The notes under the pieces: model-generated | What the model was told of the DNA's origin: nothing | Database searches by the model: none | Seen by the model: only the letters and a program-made list of their open reading frames with translations | Position numbers and translations under genes: made by a program | Shown here: positions 56,627 to 64,000 of the stretch, piece by piece | How the letters are laid out: every line of letters starts with the position of its first letter | How positions within the stretch are numbered: the first letter of the stretch is position 1 | Assembly: GCF_004402535.1 (NCBI RefSeq) | Contig: NZ_SOEY01000006.1 | Location: forward strand, 248,001-312,000 | Direction: 5' to 3' | Length of the DNA stretch: 64,000 nucleotides | DNA from: Cryobacterium glaciale | GTDB taxonomy: Bacteria; Actinomycetota; Actinomycetes; Actinomycetales; Microbacteriaceae

Positions 56627-57355
56627 TTAGAGCACCTTCGACAGGAAGTCCTGGGTGCGTTCCTGTTGCGGGTTGCCGAACAGTTCGGCCGGAGTACCCT
56701 CTTCGACGATGACGCCGTCGGCCATGAAGATGACCCGGTCGGCGACCTCACGGGCGAACCCCATCTCGTGGGTGACGACGACCATGGTCATTCCCTCGGC
56801 GGCAAGGTCACGGATAACCTGCAGCACCTCGCCGACCATCTCCGGGTCGAGGGCGCTCGTGGCCTCGTCGAAGAGCATGATGTCGGGGTTCACGGCGAGC
56901 GACCGGGCGATGGCGACCCGCTGCTTCTGGCCGCCGGAGAGCTGCGCGGGACGGGCCGACGCTTTGTCGGCGAGGCCTACCCGGTCGAGCAGCTTGAGGG
57001 CGGTGGCGCGGGCATCCGCTGTGGATTGCTTCTTTAACTCGACCGGCGCGAGCATGATGTTCTGCAGCACGGTCATGTGCGGGAACAGGTTGAAGTGCTG
57101 GAACACCATGCCGATGTGCTGGCGCACCTCGTTGAGGTCGACGGTCTTGTCGCTGAGGTTGAACCCGTCGACGATGACCGTGCCGGCGCTGAGCTCGTCG
57201 AGCTTGTTGAGGCAGCGCAGAAAGGTGGACTTGCCCGAACCCGAGGGGCCGATGACGCAGACGACCTCGCCCTCGGTTATCTCGACGTCGAGGCCCTTGA
57301 GCACCTCGTTGGAACCGAATGACTTGCGGAGGCCCTTGACACTGATCTTGCTCAT
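56627..57355 (-). CDS. glnQ: Polar amino-acid ABC transporter ATP-binding protein
   Basis: 242 residues. Walker [10 protein letters not shown] (36-44), Q-loop [17 protein letters not shown], signature [15 protein letters not shown], Walker [16 protein letters not shown]-loop VTHEMGFA. The GlnQ/HisP-type sequence indicates polar amino acid uptake (glutamine, glutamate or similar). Overlaps the transporter gene upstream by 4 bp. Confidence 0.93.
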   Translation of the reverse strand: MSKISVKGLRKSFGSNEVLKGLDVEITEGEVVCVIGPSGSGKSTFLRCLNKLDELSAGTVIVDGFNLSDKTVDLNEVRQHIGMVFQHFNLFPHMTVLQNIMLAPVELKKQSTADARATALKLLDRVGLADKASARPAQLSGGQKQRVAIARSLAVNPDIMLFDEATSALDPEMVGEVLQVIRDLAAEGMTMVVVTHEMGFAREVADRVIFMADGVIVEEGTPAELFGNPQQERTQDFLSKVL

Positions 57356-58815
57356 TTGTTGAACCTCTTGTCGAGCTTGTTGGAGAGCATGGTGAGCAGG
57401 TTGATGACGATGAAGTACAGTGCGGCGACGATCAGCAGGGTCTCACCGGTGCGAAAGTTCGAGGCGTAGATCTGCTGCCCCTGGTACGTGAGCTCGGCGA
57501 ATCCGATCACGGCCAGGAGCGAGGTGTCCTTCAGAGTCATCACGAACTGGTTGATGAAGGACGGCGTCATGATCTTCACGGCCTGCGGCAGCACGACGCG
57601 CCGCATGGTCGTGACGTAGCCGAGCCCGAGGCTGCGGCCGGCCTCGGTCTGGCCCGGGTCGACCGACTGGATACCGCCGCGCACGATCTCGGTCATGTAG
57701 GCACCGGCGTTGAGGCTCAGGGTGAGCACGCCGGCCGTGAGCACGTCGATCGACTGCCCGGTCAGCTGCGGCAGGCCGAAGTAGAAGAAGAAAGCCTGCA
57801 CGAGCAGCGGCGTACCGCGGAAGATGCTGACGTAGCCGCTCGCCAGGCCGCGCAGCACGCGGCTCTCGGAGACCTTGAAGAACCCGAACAGCACACCGAG
57901 TACGAGGGCGATCAGAATCGACAGGCCGGTCGCGAGCAGCGTCAGCCCGAGGCCCTTCATGAGGGCGGGCAGGCTGTCGCCCAACAGACCGAAAAAGCCG
58001 GATGCCGCGGCGGGCGCCGGCTGCTCGAGGTAGGTATCGAGAATGGCCTGGTATTCGCCGCTGTCCTTCAACTCGGCCAGGCCGGCGTTGAAGGCGGCGA
58101 GCAGTTCGGGGTTCTGGCCCTTGTTAACGGCGAAACCGTAGGAGCTGCCCTGTTCCTTCTCGGTGACCGACTTGAGCCCGTTGTTCTGGTTGATGCCGTA
58201 GGCGAGCACGGGGTAGTCGTCGAAGACCGCGACGGAGTTGCCAGCCTTGACGTCGTCGTACATCGTGGCCGAGTCGGCGAGGGCCTTGACGGTGAAGTCG
58301 TACTCGTCCTTGATCGAGTTGGCGAAGGTCTCGCCCTCGCTGCCCCGCTTGGCCACGACGGTTTCGCCGGCCAGGTCGGAGTAACCGATGATCTCGGTGT
58401 TGTCCTCGGCGACGGCCATCTGCACGCCGGAGTCAAAGTACGGCTCTGAGAAGTCGAATACCAGCTTGCGCTCGTCGGTGATCGACATTCCGGCGATGAC
58501 GCCGTCTACCTGGTTGGACTGCAACGCCTGCAGGGCTGCGTCGAAGCCGAGGGACTTGATCTCCACGGTGAAGCCCTGATTCGCGGCGATATCGCGAATC
58601 AAGTCCATGTCGATGCCGGTCAGTTCACCGTTCTCGCGGTACTCGAACGGCGCGAAGGTGGTGTCGGTGCCGATGACGTAGGTTTCGCCGGTGACCGCGG
58701 ACTGCGGCTGGCTTGCGGCCGCGGCGCTGACGCCGACGAATCCGCCGGCGAGGGCGAGCAGTGCCGTGACGGCAACCGCGAGCTTCCCCGCCCGGAAAAT
58801 ATTCAATTTGCGCAA
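57352..58815 (-). CDS. Amino-acid ABC transporter, fused substrate-binding protein and permease
   Basis: 487 residues from TTG 58815 (weak ribosome site). Signal-like N-terminus (about 1-35), a periplasmic-binding domain ([36 protein letters not shown] through AILDTYLEQ, about 45-265), then a HisM-type permease (about 280-485) with EAA loop [24 protein letters not shown]. Because the two parts are one chain, each permease carries a tethered binding domain, as in GlnPQ of lactic acid bacteria. Ligand not assignable from sequence alone. Confidence 0.93.
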   Translation of the reverse strand: MRKLNIFRAGKLAVAVTALLALAGGFVGVSAAAASQPQSAVTGETYVIGTDTTFAPFEYRENGELTGIDMDLIRDIAANQGFTVEIKSLGFDAALQALQSNQVDGVIAGMSITDERKLVFDFSEPYFDSGVQMAVAEDNTEIIGYSDLAGETVVAKRGSEGETFANSIKDEYDFTVKALADSATMYDDVKAGNSVAVFDDYPVLAYGINQNNGLKSVTEKEQGSSYGFAVNKGQNPELLAAFNAGLAELKDSGEYQAILDTYLEQPAPAAASGFFGLLGDSLPALMKGLGLTLLATGLSILIALVLGVLFGFFKVSESRVLRGLASGYVSIFRGTPLLVQAFFFYFGLPQLTGQSIDVLTAGVLTLSLNAGAYMTEIVRGGIQSVDPGQTEAGRSLGLGYVTTMRRVVLPQAVKIMTPSFINQFVMTLKDTSLLAVIGFAELTYQGQQIYASNFRTGETLLIVAALYFIVINLLTMLSNKLDKRFNK

Positions 58816-58954
58816 AGTGAAAAACCATTTCTTGTCGTGCGATTCGCGCCGATCGACGCTGACCTACCGGGGGCGGATGCTGCACACCCCGTCGAAAAAG
58901 CCTACCTTGGGGTGCACGCCGCGATCTCACCCGGTCAGATCTGAAGGAGATCCC

Positions 58955-59401
58955 TTGGAATACAGCGACAACGACGTGCACGCCTGGATCGACACGATCG
59001 CGAGCCCGACCCGCCGGCGGGATGCCCTAACCCTGCTGGAGATCATGAAGCGGGTCTCGGGAGAGGAACCACGCATGTGGGGATCCTCGATCATCGGGTT
59101 CGGCCACTACCACTATAGGTACGCGAGCGGCGTCGAGGGCGATGCCGGGGCCGCCGGGTTCTCCCCGCGCAAGGCCGCCATGACCGTGTATTTTCCCGAC
59201 GGAACAGCCACCTACGCCCGGCAACTCGAGCGGCTCGGCCCGCACAAGACCGGCGTCGTCTGCCTCTATCTCACCGATTTCAGAAAGATTGACCTGGACC
59301 TGCTCGAGAGCATGATCACTGACTCTTACCGGGCGATGACGGCGAACAGAGTTTACGGGCATTTGGCGGAGGAATTCCGGGGCGGTCGAAGCGGCATCTA
59401 G
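58955..59401 (+). CDS. DUF1801 family protein
   Basis: 148 residues from TTG 58955, with AAGGAGA upstream and correct spacing. Pattern VHAWIDTIASPTRRRDALTLLEIMKRVSGEEPRMWGSSIIGFGHYHYRYASG followed by FSPRKAAMTVYFPDG and CLYLTDFRKIDLDLLESMI is typical of DUF1801 (YdhG-like). Function unknown. Ends three bases from the convergent nitronate monooxygenase gene. Confidence 0.88.
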   Translation: MEYSDNDVHAWIDTIASPTRRRDALTLLEIMKRVSGEEPRMWGSSIIGFGHYHYRYASGVEGDAGAAGFSPRKAAMTVYFPDGTATYARQLERLGPHKTGVVCLYLTDFRKIDLDLLESMITDSYRAMTANRVYGHLAEEFRGGRSGI

Positions 59402-59404
59402 CTC

Positions 59405-60439
59405 CTACGAGACGACGGCGAACTGCGTGTCATTCCACAGGGTGCCGAGCACCATCGGCGCCGGCCCGGAGCGCGCTTCCCGAAAACCGGTGCCGGCCCA
59501 GAGGGCGAGCCCGTCGGGGTCGCCGCGACGGGCGGCATCCGCTCGGACGACCTTGGTGAGGTGATGCACCTGCGGATACTCGTGGGGCGCTCTGGCGTCG
59601 TGGGCGGTGATGAAGGCGTTCCGCAGGCCGCGCGCCGGACGCCCGGAGAAAGCCCGGGTGACGACGGTCTCGGTGAAGCGCGGGTCGACGAGGGCATCCT
59701 GGTGTGCCGGGGTCGCGCCGCATTCCTCGGTGCGCAGAAAGGCCGTGCCGAGTTGCACGGCCGCGGCGCCGGCGGCAAGCAGCGACGCGATCTGACCGCC
59801 AGAGTGGATGCCGCCCGCCGCGACCAGCGGCAGCGTCACCACCGCGCGAATTGCGATCAACAGCTCCCCCAAGGCCAGGGTGCCGGGTTCGCCGCTCGTC
59901 GTGAACGTCGCGCGGTGCCCGCCGGATTCCGGTCCCTGCACGCACAGGGCGTCGACGCCGCGGTCTTCGGCCTGCAAAGCTTCGGACACCGAGGTGACGG
60001 TGGCGATCAGGAACGATCCGGCCGCGTGCATCCGCTTGACTGCGTCGTCGGACGGCAGGCCGAAAGTGAACGAGACCACGGGCACGTGATGGGCGATAAC
60101 CAGAGCGACCTTCTCGGCGAACCAGTCGTCGTCGCTCTCATGGATCTCACCGAACGACGCGCCCGGGTTTTCGAGGGCGAGCAGGTTTCGGTAGGCCTCG
60201 ACGGCTGCCCGATCTATCAGCGGCGCCTGCGGCAGAAAAAGGTTCACGCCAAAGGCCCGATCAGTGCGTTTGCGCACGTCGATGATCTGCTCGGCCAGCA
60301 CTTGCGGGGTCTTGTACCCGCCTGCCAGAGAGCCGAGGCCTCCCGCGTCGCTCACGGCGACCGCGAGGTTCGGAGTTGAGGCGCCGCCTGCCATCGGGGC
60401 CGCGATGATCGGAATCTCCAGGTCGTTCAGGGTGAACAC
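59405..60439 (-). CDS. Nitronate monooxygenase (NMO / FMN-dependent)
   Basis: 344 residues from GTG 60439 with GGAG seven bases upstream. TIM-barrel flavoprotein: PIIAAPMAGGASTPNLAVAVSDAGGLGSLAGGY, AFGVNLFLPQ, VPVVSFTFGLP, CVQGPESGGHR (with the conserved His), PLVAAGGIHSGGQIASLLAAGAAAVQLGTAFLRTEEC. Class I-like nitronate monooxygenase that may detoxify propionate 3-nitronate; substrate inferred. Confidence 0.9.
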   Translation of the reverse strand: MFTLNDLEIPIIAAPMAGGASTPNLAVAVSDAGGLGSLAGGYKTPQVLAEQIIDVRKRTDRAFGVNLFLPQAPLIDRAAVEAYRNLLALENPGASFGEIHESDDDWFAEKVALVIAHHVPVVSFTFGLPSDDAVKRMHAAGSFLIATVTSVSEALQAEDRGVDALCVQGPESGGHRATFTTSGEPGTLALGELLIAIRAVVTLPLVAAGGIHSGGQIASLLAAGAAAVQLGTAFLRTEECGATPAHQDALVDPRFTETVVTRAFSGRPARGLRNAFITAHDARAPHEYPQVHHLTKVVRADAARRGDPDGLALWAGTGFREARSGPAPMVLGTLWNDTQFAVVS

Positions 60440-60562
60440 GGGAATCTCCTCGTTTGATTGGACCGATGTTCCAGTGATTGGAATCAAGATCTAATATTGT
60501 CTGCCGGGGCGCGCTTCAAACAGCGTCCTCCTTGCACCTTGGCACAGTTCCCGGCATCCGCT

Positions 60563-61158
60563 CTACGAATCGGCTTCGCGAGCCGCTGTCTCCAACCGTT
60601 CCCGGTAGGTCTGCCACCAGGCCGGGTCACCGGTCGGCAGGTTACCGTTATCGGCACGCAGGCCGACGGAGCCGTCAATCAGTTCACTCACGATGCCAGC
60701 GTGCCCGGCATGCCGGTGCGTCTCCGCAATGATGTGGACAAGAATCTGGTGCAGCGTCACGTTGCTGCGCTCCGGCGGCCACCAGGCAACGCGACCCGGC
60801 GCGCTGAGGGGCGGCGCACTGAGGGGCGGCGCCTCGACTGTCGCGGCCGAATGCTCGCCGACACGACGATACAGATCGACCACCCAGTCCCGAGACTGCC
60901 CGGGCGTCGCCCACATGTCGGCATTGATCTCGGCGTCCTCGTCGAGCCACGGCAGCGCCTCGCCGAACAGCCGCTCGAATGTGTCACCCAGGTAGCCGGC
61001 TTCAACGCTCGCTACGTGTTTGATCAGGCCCAAGAGGTTGGTGCCGGTCGGTACCAGGGGGCGCCGCACGTCGTATTCACTGAGCCCGTCGAGTTTCCAG
61101 ATGAGGGGCCGGTGCGCGAGTAGCGCAGCAGGGTCATCTTCTCTGCAGAATCATCCAT
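60563..61158 (-). pseudogene. DinB/DUF664 family protein, frameshifted near its N-terminus
   Basis: The main frame (GTG 61069 onward, 168 residues) has GTNLLGLIKHVASVEAGYLGDTFERLFGE, MWATPGQSRDWVVDLYRR and LHQILVHIIAETHRHAGHAGIVSELIDG, the metal-site histidines of the DinB fold. Upstream codons in this frame read LLAHRPLIWKLDGLSEYDVRRPL with no start codon, while ATG 61158 opens MDDSAEKMTLLRY in another frame. A single missing base near 61120 (TAC-TC for TAC-CTC) would join them into the expected LLRYLAHRPLIWKLDGL. Mutation or sequencing error cannot be told apart here. Confidence 0.7.
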
Positions 61159-61596
61159 GCTTTCAGCTTCGCAGCCCGTCTCGGTCTGGCATAGGCCTCA
61201 AACGGATGCCGGCGGCCGCTTTGGCCACCCCGGGCCTGCACTTGTGGGACGGGGCCCGGGCCCGGGCCGTGGGCCCAGTTGAGAAACTGTGCCCACGGTC
61301 AGAACATGGGCCCGGTACCGCCGATCGCCTTGTTGGCCGATCGGCACGGTATGGATCTGCACACAAATGGAAGGACTAGAGACAAAAATTCGATTAGAAT
61401 TTCGGATCTTCCAAGTCGAGGCACTGAATAGTCCGGGTAGGAGAGCGCTTCACAGCACGGTATCCGGCAGGTTGGCATGGAACTCGTGGTTCCGAAGCGT
61501 CTAGCGGCCAAATTTTGCTCCTTTAGCTGTACTGAGTTTCTCTCGCTTTTATGTTCGATTTGCGGTAGAATTAATGTGAAGGAGGCACTGGCGCCC
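61159..61596. other. 438-bp gap with GC palindromes then AT-rich leader
   Basis: Holds GGGCCCGGGCCCGGG (61252-61266) and a hairpin CCGTGGGCCCAGTT / AACTGTGCCCACGG (61267-61298, one mismatch). From about 61370 base composition turns AT-rich up to the endonuclease gene; TAGAAT at 61566-61571 could be its -10. No gene supported in the gap. Confidence 0.5.
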
Positions 61597-63522
61597 ATGT
61601 TCATGGAAAACCCCGGCAACGCGAGCTCGAATCCCGTCATTGTGGCGGTGGAGCAGGCCAGGGATCTGTTGCTGGCGGCGTTGGGCGGGGTGTCGTTCGG
61701 GTTGCTCGGTGACGAGGAATCCCTGACCATGTTGCTCGCCCTCGAAAGCGTGGGTCGGATCGTCGATGGGGCACGGGTGCTCTCGACGACCGATGTGCTG
61801 CGTCGCTCCGAATATTTCGATGCTGCTGCTGCGAAGAGTGCCGCAGCTCGGGCCGTCGCTGTCCAGACTGCCGCGGTGGAGGTTGCTGGTGTGGAGGTTG
61901 CTGGTGCCGAGGCTACTGGTTCGGAGTCGGTGATACCGGAGTCGGTGCCGCCGGACGCGGCGGCGGCGCTGGGCATGGTTCCGAGCGTGGCGGGTGCGGC
62001 GGCGGCTCTGGCCGCGCCGACACTGGCGCGCCGGCTCGGCTGCCGCAGCGGCGTGGATCTGATCTGTACCCTGGCCCGGCTTTCCCCCGCCGAGGTGCGC
62101 CAGCGTGCCGCGCTCGGCGAGAAAGCTGGCGAGCGGATGCTGCTCGGCCGGCCCCTCACCCCCACCTACCCCGTTCTCGGCGACGCCCTGCAGGGCGGAG
62201 CAGTCGGGGTGGAGCAGGCCCGCGTGATCGTGAAGGTACTCGACGGCCTGCGCTCCTCCGTGCTGATCGAGGACCTCGACCGGGTCGAACGCTCCCTGGT
62301 CGCGAGCGGCTCCGGCGCGATCACCCCCGAAACCGAGGGCCTTCCCGGCGCTGGCATCGCCTTCGCGCCGGAGTTGCTGCGGCAGCAGGGCATTCAGTGG
62401 CAGGCACGCCTCGCCCCCGACGGATCCGCGCCCGGCGAAACCTCCGCGGAACGGCGCAGCTGGCTCACCTTCGGCGGCCTGAGCAACGGCGGCTACAGCC
62501 TCAACGGCTGGTTCACCACCCTCGACCGCGCCATCATCGGCAACGTCTTCGACGCCTACCTCTCCGCCGCGGCGGCCAACCCCGTCCCCGGCGCCAGCAC
62601 TCCCGGCACCACCCCGGCTCCCGCCAGCACCACCCCGGTATCCGGCACCAGCGGCACCGCTCCGCGGGCCACGGTCGAATTTCGCGAAACTGAGCCCACC
62701 AACGCCGAGATCGACGAGGGCAACGGGGGCGACGACGGCGACGAGCGGAACGACGTCTCCGCCAACGACAACCAGGAGACGGCAGCCAGCGAGAACGCGG
62801 TCGAGATCGAGAATGAGGCTGAGGCTGAGGCTGAGGCTGAGGCTGAGGCTGAGGCTGAGGCTGAGGCTGACAGTATCAATCAGCCAGACACGCTCAGCAC
62901 CTGCCCGCAGCAGCCCGATGACACCCGGTCGATTAGCGAGAAACGAGCCGGCATCCTCCGCGCCGTTTTCGAAGCCGCAGCCCGACAGCCGGGCACCCCC
63001 ACGATGGGTGGCGCCGCACCGACGGTGCTCGTGCACATCAACATCAACGACCTCCTCGCCGGGCGCGGAGCCGGCTGGATCGACGGCACCGACGGACCCC
63101 TCACCACCCAACAAGTCGACGAACTCATCTGCGCCGGCGGCTACCAACCCATCCTCTTCGGCCACACCGGCAAAATCCTCAACCTCGGCACCACCAGCCG
63201 GTTCTTCACCGCGAGTCAACGCCGGGCCCTCGCCGCCCGCGACGGCGGCTGCGTCATCCCCGGCTGCACCGTGCCACCCCACTACACCCAGGCCCACCAC
63301 GTCATCCCCTGGCACAAAGGCGGCCCCACCGACATCGGCAACGCCGTACTCCTCTGCAACGCCGGCCACGCCAGCATCGACACCTCCGGCTGGGACATCG
63401 ACATGAGAGACGGCCGCCCCTGGATCCGCGGACCCCTCCTCTACGACCCCACCCAAACCTGGCGCCCCGCCAGCCACAACCGCGCCGCCACCCCCACCGA
63501 ACAACCCAACTGGGACAAATAG
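61597..63522 (+). CDS. DUF222 / HNH endonuclease domain protein (13E12-repeat type)
   Basis: 641 residues from ATG 61597 (GGAGG 11 bases upstream; the frame is open to 61477 and ATG 61603 is possible). DUF222 region about 10-325 (ALGEKAGERMLLGRPLTPTYPVLGDALQGGAVGVEQARVIVKVLDGL, QARLAPDGSAP), an unstructured linker with nine Glu-Ala dipeptides encoded by (GAGGCT)9, then an HNH domain: RDGGCVIPGCTVPPHYTQ, AHHVIPWHKGGPTDIGNAVLLCNAGH. Family members are abundant in actinobacteria (M. tuberculosis REP13E12). Nuclease target unknown. Confidence 0.9.
   Translation: MFMENPGNASSNPVIVAVEQARDLLLAALGGVSFGLLGDEESLTMLLALESVGRIVDGARVLSTTDVLRRSEYFDAAAAKSAAARAVAVQTAAVEVAGVEVAGAEATGSESVIPESVPPDAAAALGMVPSVAGAAAALAAPTLARRLGCRSGVDLICTLARLSPAEVRQRAALGEKAGERMLLGRPLTPTYPVLGDALQGGAVGVEQARVIVKVLDGLRSSVLIEDLDRVERSLVASGSGAITPETEGLPGAGIAFAPELLRQQGIQWQARLAPDGSAPGETSAERRSWLTFGGLSNGGYSLNGWFTTLDRAIIGNVFDAYLSAAAANPVPGASTPGTTPAPASTTPVSGTSGTAPRATVEFRETEPTNAEIDEGNGGDDGDERNDVSANDNQETAASENAVEIENEAEAEAEAEAEAEAEAEADSINQPDTLSTCPQQPDDTRSISEKRAGILRAVFEAAARQPGTPTMGGAAPTVLVHININDLLAGRGAGWIDGTDGPLTTQQVDELICAGGYQPILFGHTGKILNLGTTSRFFTASQRRALAARDGGCVIPGCTVPPHYTQAHHVIPWHKGGPTDIGNAVLLCNAGHASIDTSGWDIDMRDGRPWIRGPLLYDPTQTWRPASHNRAATPTEQPNWDK
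62815..62868 (+). repeat. (GAGGCT)9 hexanucleotide microsatellite
   Basis: Nine perfect tandem copies inside the linker of the DUF222-HNH gene, encoding (Glu-Ala)9. Unit length keeps the frame, so copy-number change would alter linker length only. Confidence 0.97.
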
Positions 63523-63536
63523 GCCCACGCAGCGCA

Positions 63537-63570
<34 letters not shown>

Positions 63571-63603
63571 GGAATTATCTCGGACTGCCTGGGACTGCCT
63601 GTA

Positions 63604-63660
63604 AAACGGTATTTCCCGCCTGACGGGGGCTGTCTCGCAAACGGTGTTTCCGGCCTGACG
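63604..63660. repeat. Two imperfect 22-bp direct repeats, 35-bp period
   Basis: 63604-63625 and 63639-63660 match at 20 of 22 positions (both start AAACGGT and end GCCTGACG). A shorter repeat GGACTGCCT occurs twice just before. With the CCAG run they make up most of the 313-bp gap 63523-63835. Confidence 0.85.
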
Positions 63661-63694
63661 CGCTGGACGAGGGTCTGGCGGGAAAGGTACCGTA

Positions 63695-63799
63695 GTGACG
63701 ACACTGGATGCCGTGACGAAGAAGACGAGATCTCAGCCCACCCCTGAGGCCCGTGGCGCCGACTCGGCGCGGTCGCAGCTCATCTGGTCGGTGCTGTGA
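63695..63799 (+). CDS. Possible 34-residue ORF of unknown function
   Basis: GTG 63695 to TGA 63799 (starts MTTLDAVTKKTRSQPTP, ends QLIWSVL). TACCGT lies just before the GTG, as in leaderless genes, but no family is recognised and chance is a real possibility. Confidence 0.2.
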   Translation: MTTLDAVTKKTRSQPTPEARGADSARSQLIWSVL

Positions 63800-63835
63800 T
63801 CAGTTCAGCGGCCACACGTTAATTTAGGAGATTCC

Positions 63836-64000
63836 ATGTCCTTTCAGGCCTATCTCACCGCGATTGAAGAGAAGACCGGTCTGACGCCGCGTGCGCTCGT
63901 CGTGCTGGCGCACGAGCGCGGTTTCAATGACCCCGCGACGAAGGCCGGCGCCATCGTCGACTGGCTCAAGGCCGACTACGGCCTCGGCCGCGGGCACGCG
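63836..64000 (+). CDS. DUF4287 family protein, truncated by window end
   Basis: First 55 codons from ATG 63836 with TAGGAG upstream. MSFQAYLTAIEEKTGLTPRAL ... KAGAIVDWLKADYGLGRGHA is the DUF4287 pattern (T-rich start, K-x-GxIVxWLK, LGxGHA). Function unknown; the remainder lies beyond the window. Confidence 0.88.
   Translation, partial: MSFQAYLTAIEEKTGLTPRALVVLAHERGFNDPATKAGAIVDWLKADYGLGRGHA

Noticed and set aside
58691..58954. Longer DUF1801 start overlapping the transporter gene
   Set aside because: TTG 58955 has AAGGAGA at correct spacing and begins exactly at the family start; the extension is antisense to the ABC transporter signal region.

Overview
The window is high-GC actinobacterial chromosome, most likely from the family Microbacteriaceae. 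Evidence: the S4 protein has the family-typical N-terminus, DUF3000/DUF3093/DUF3159/DUF3710/DUF4193 markers are present, GTG and TTG starts are frequent, and gene order matches the alaS-to-thrS block known from Streptomyces and Mycobacterium. Genus cannot be fixed by reading; a Cryobacterium/Leifsonia-like organism is plausible.

Layout. 1-22.3 kb: conserved information-processing block: alaS (cut by the window edge), two small membrane-anchored proteins, rpsD, rarA, a secreted cyclophilin, a DUF349 protein, an AbiEi-like gene, and then a long minus-strand run from thrS through a HIT protein, pdxS-pdxT, a DUF1697 gene, yebC, ruvC-ruvA-ruvB and yajC-secD-secF to relA. 22.4-31.4 kb: a secreted Ig-repeat protein, a tRNA locus (Val-GAC, Cys-GCA, Gly-GCC on minus; Val-CAC on plus), an M50-like membrane peptidase, a MarP-like periplasmic protease, an ammonium channel and zapE. 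31.5-48.8 kb: sseA-sufE, an alpha/beta hydrolase, DUF3000 plus RNase D-like HRDC protein, a thiolase/FadB beta-oxidation pair, dxs, aconitase, DUF3159-DUF3710-dut, DUF3093, DUF4193 and the division protein SepH.

48.8-64 kb is the more accessory part. A CitAB-type two-component system faces a tctCBA tricarboxylate transporter, the same pairing that controls citrate uptake in Corynebacterium glutamicum. It is followed by a deleted winged-helix pseudogene, a FUSC-type protein, an amino-acid ABC transporter whose binding protein and permease are fused, a DUF1801 protein, a nitronate monooxygenase, a frameshifted DinB gene, a DUF222-HNH endonuclease gene with microsatellites inside and after it, and a truncated DUF4287 gene.

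No CRISPR array, prophage, insertion sequence or obvious new defence island was seen. The least-explained signal is a short DNA word, A(A/G)CGGATGC (most often followed by C), found 37 times by eye on both strands, in genes and between them, including one inverted pair that forms the hairpin at a convergent gene junction. This resembles the behaviour of uptake-sequence or Chi-like words and is the main candidate for something undescribed.
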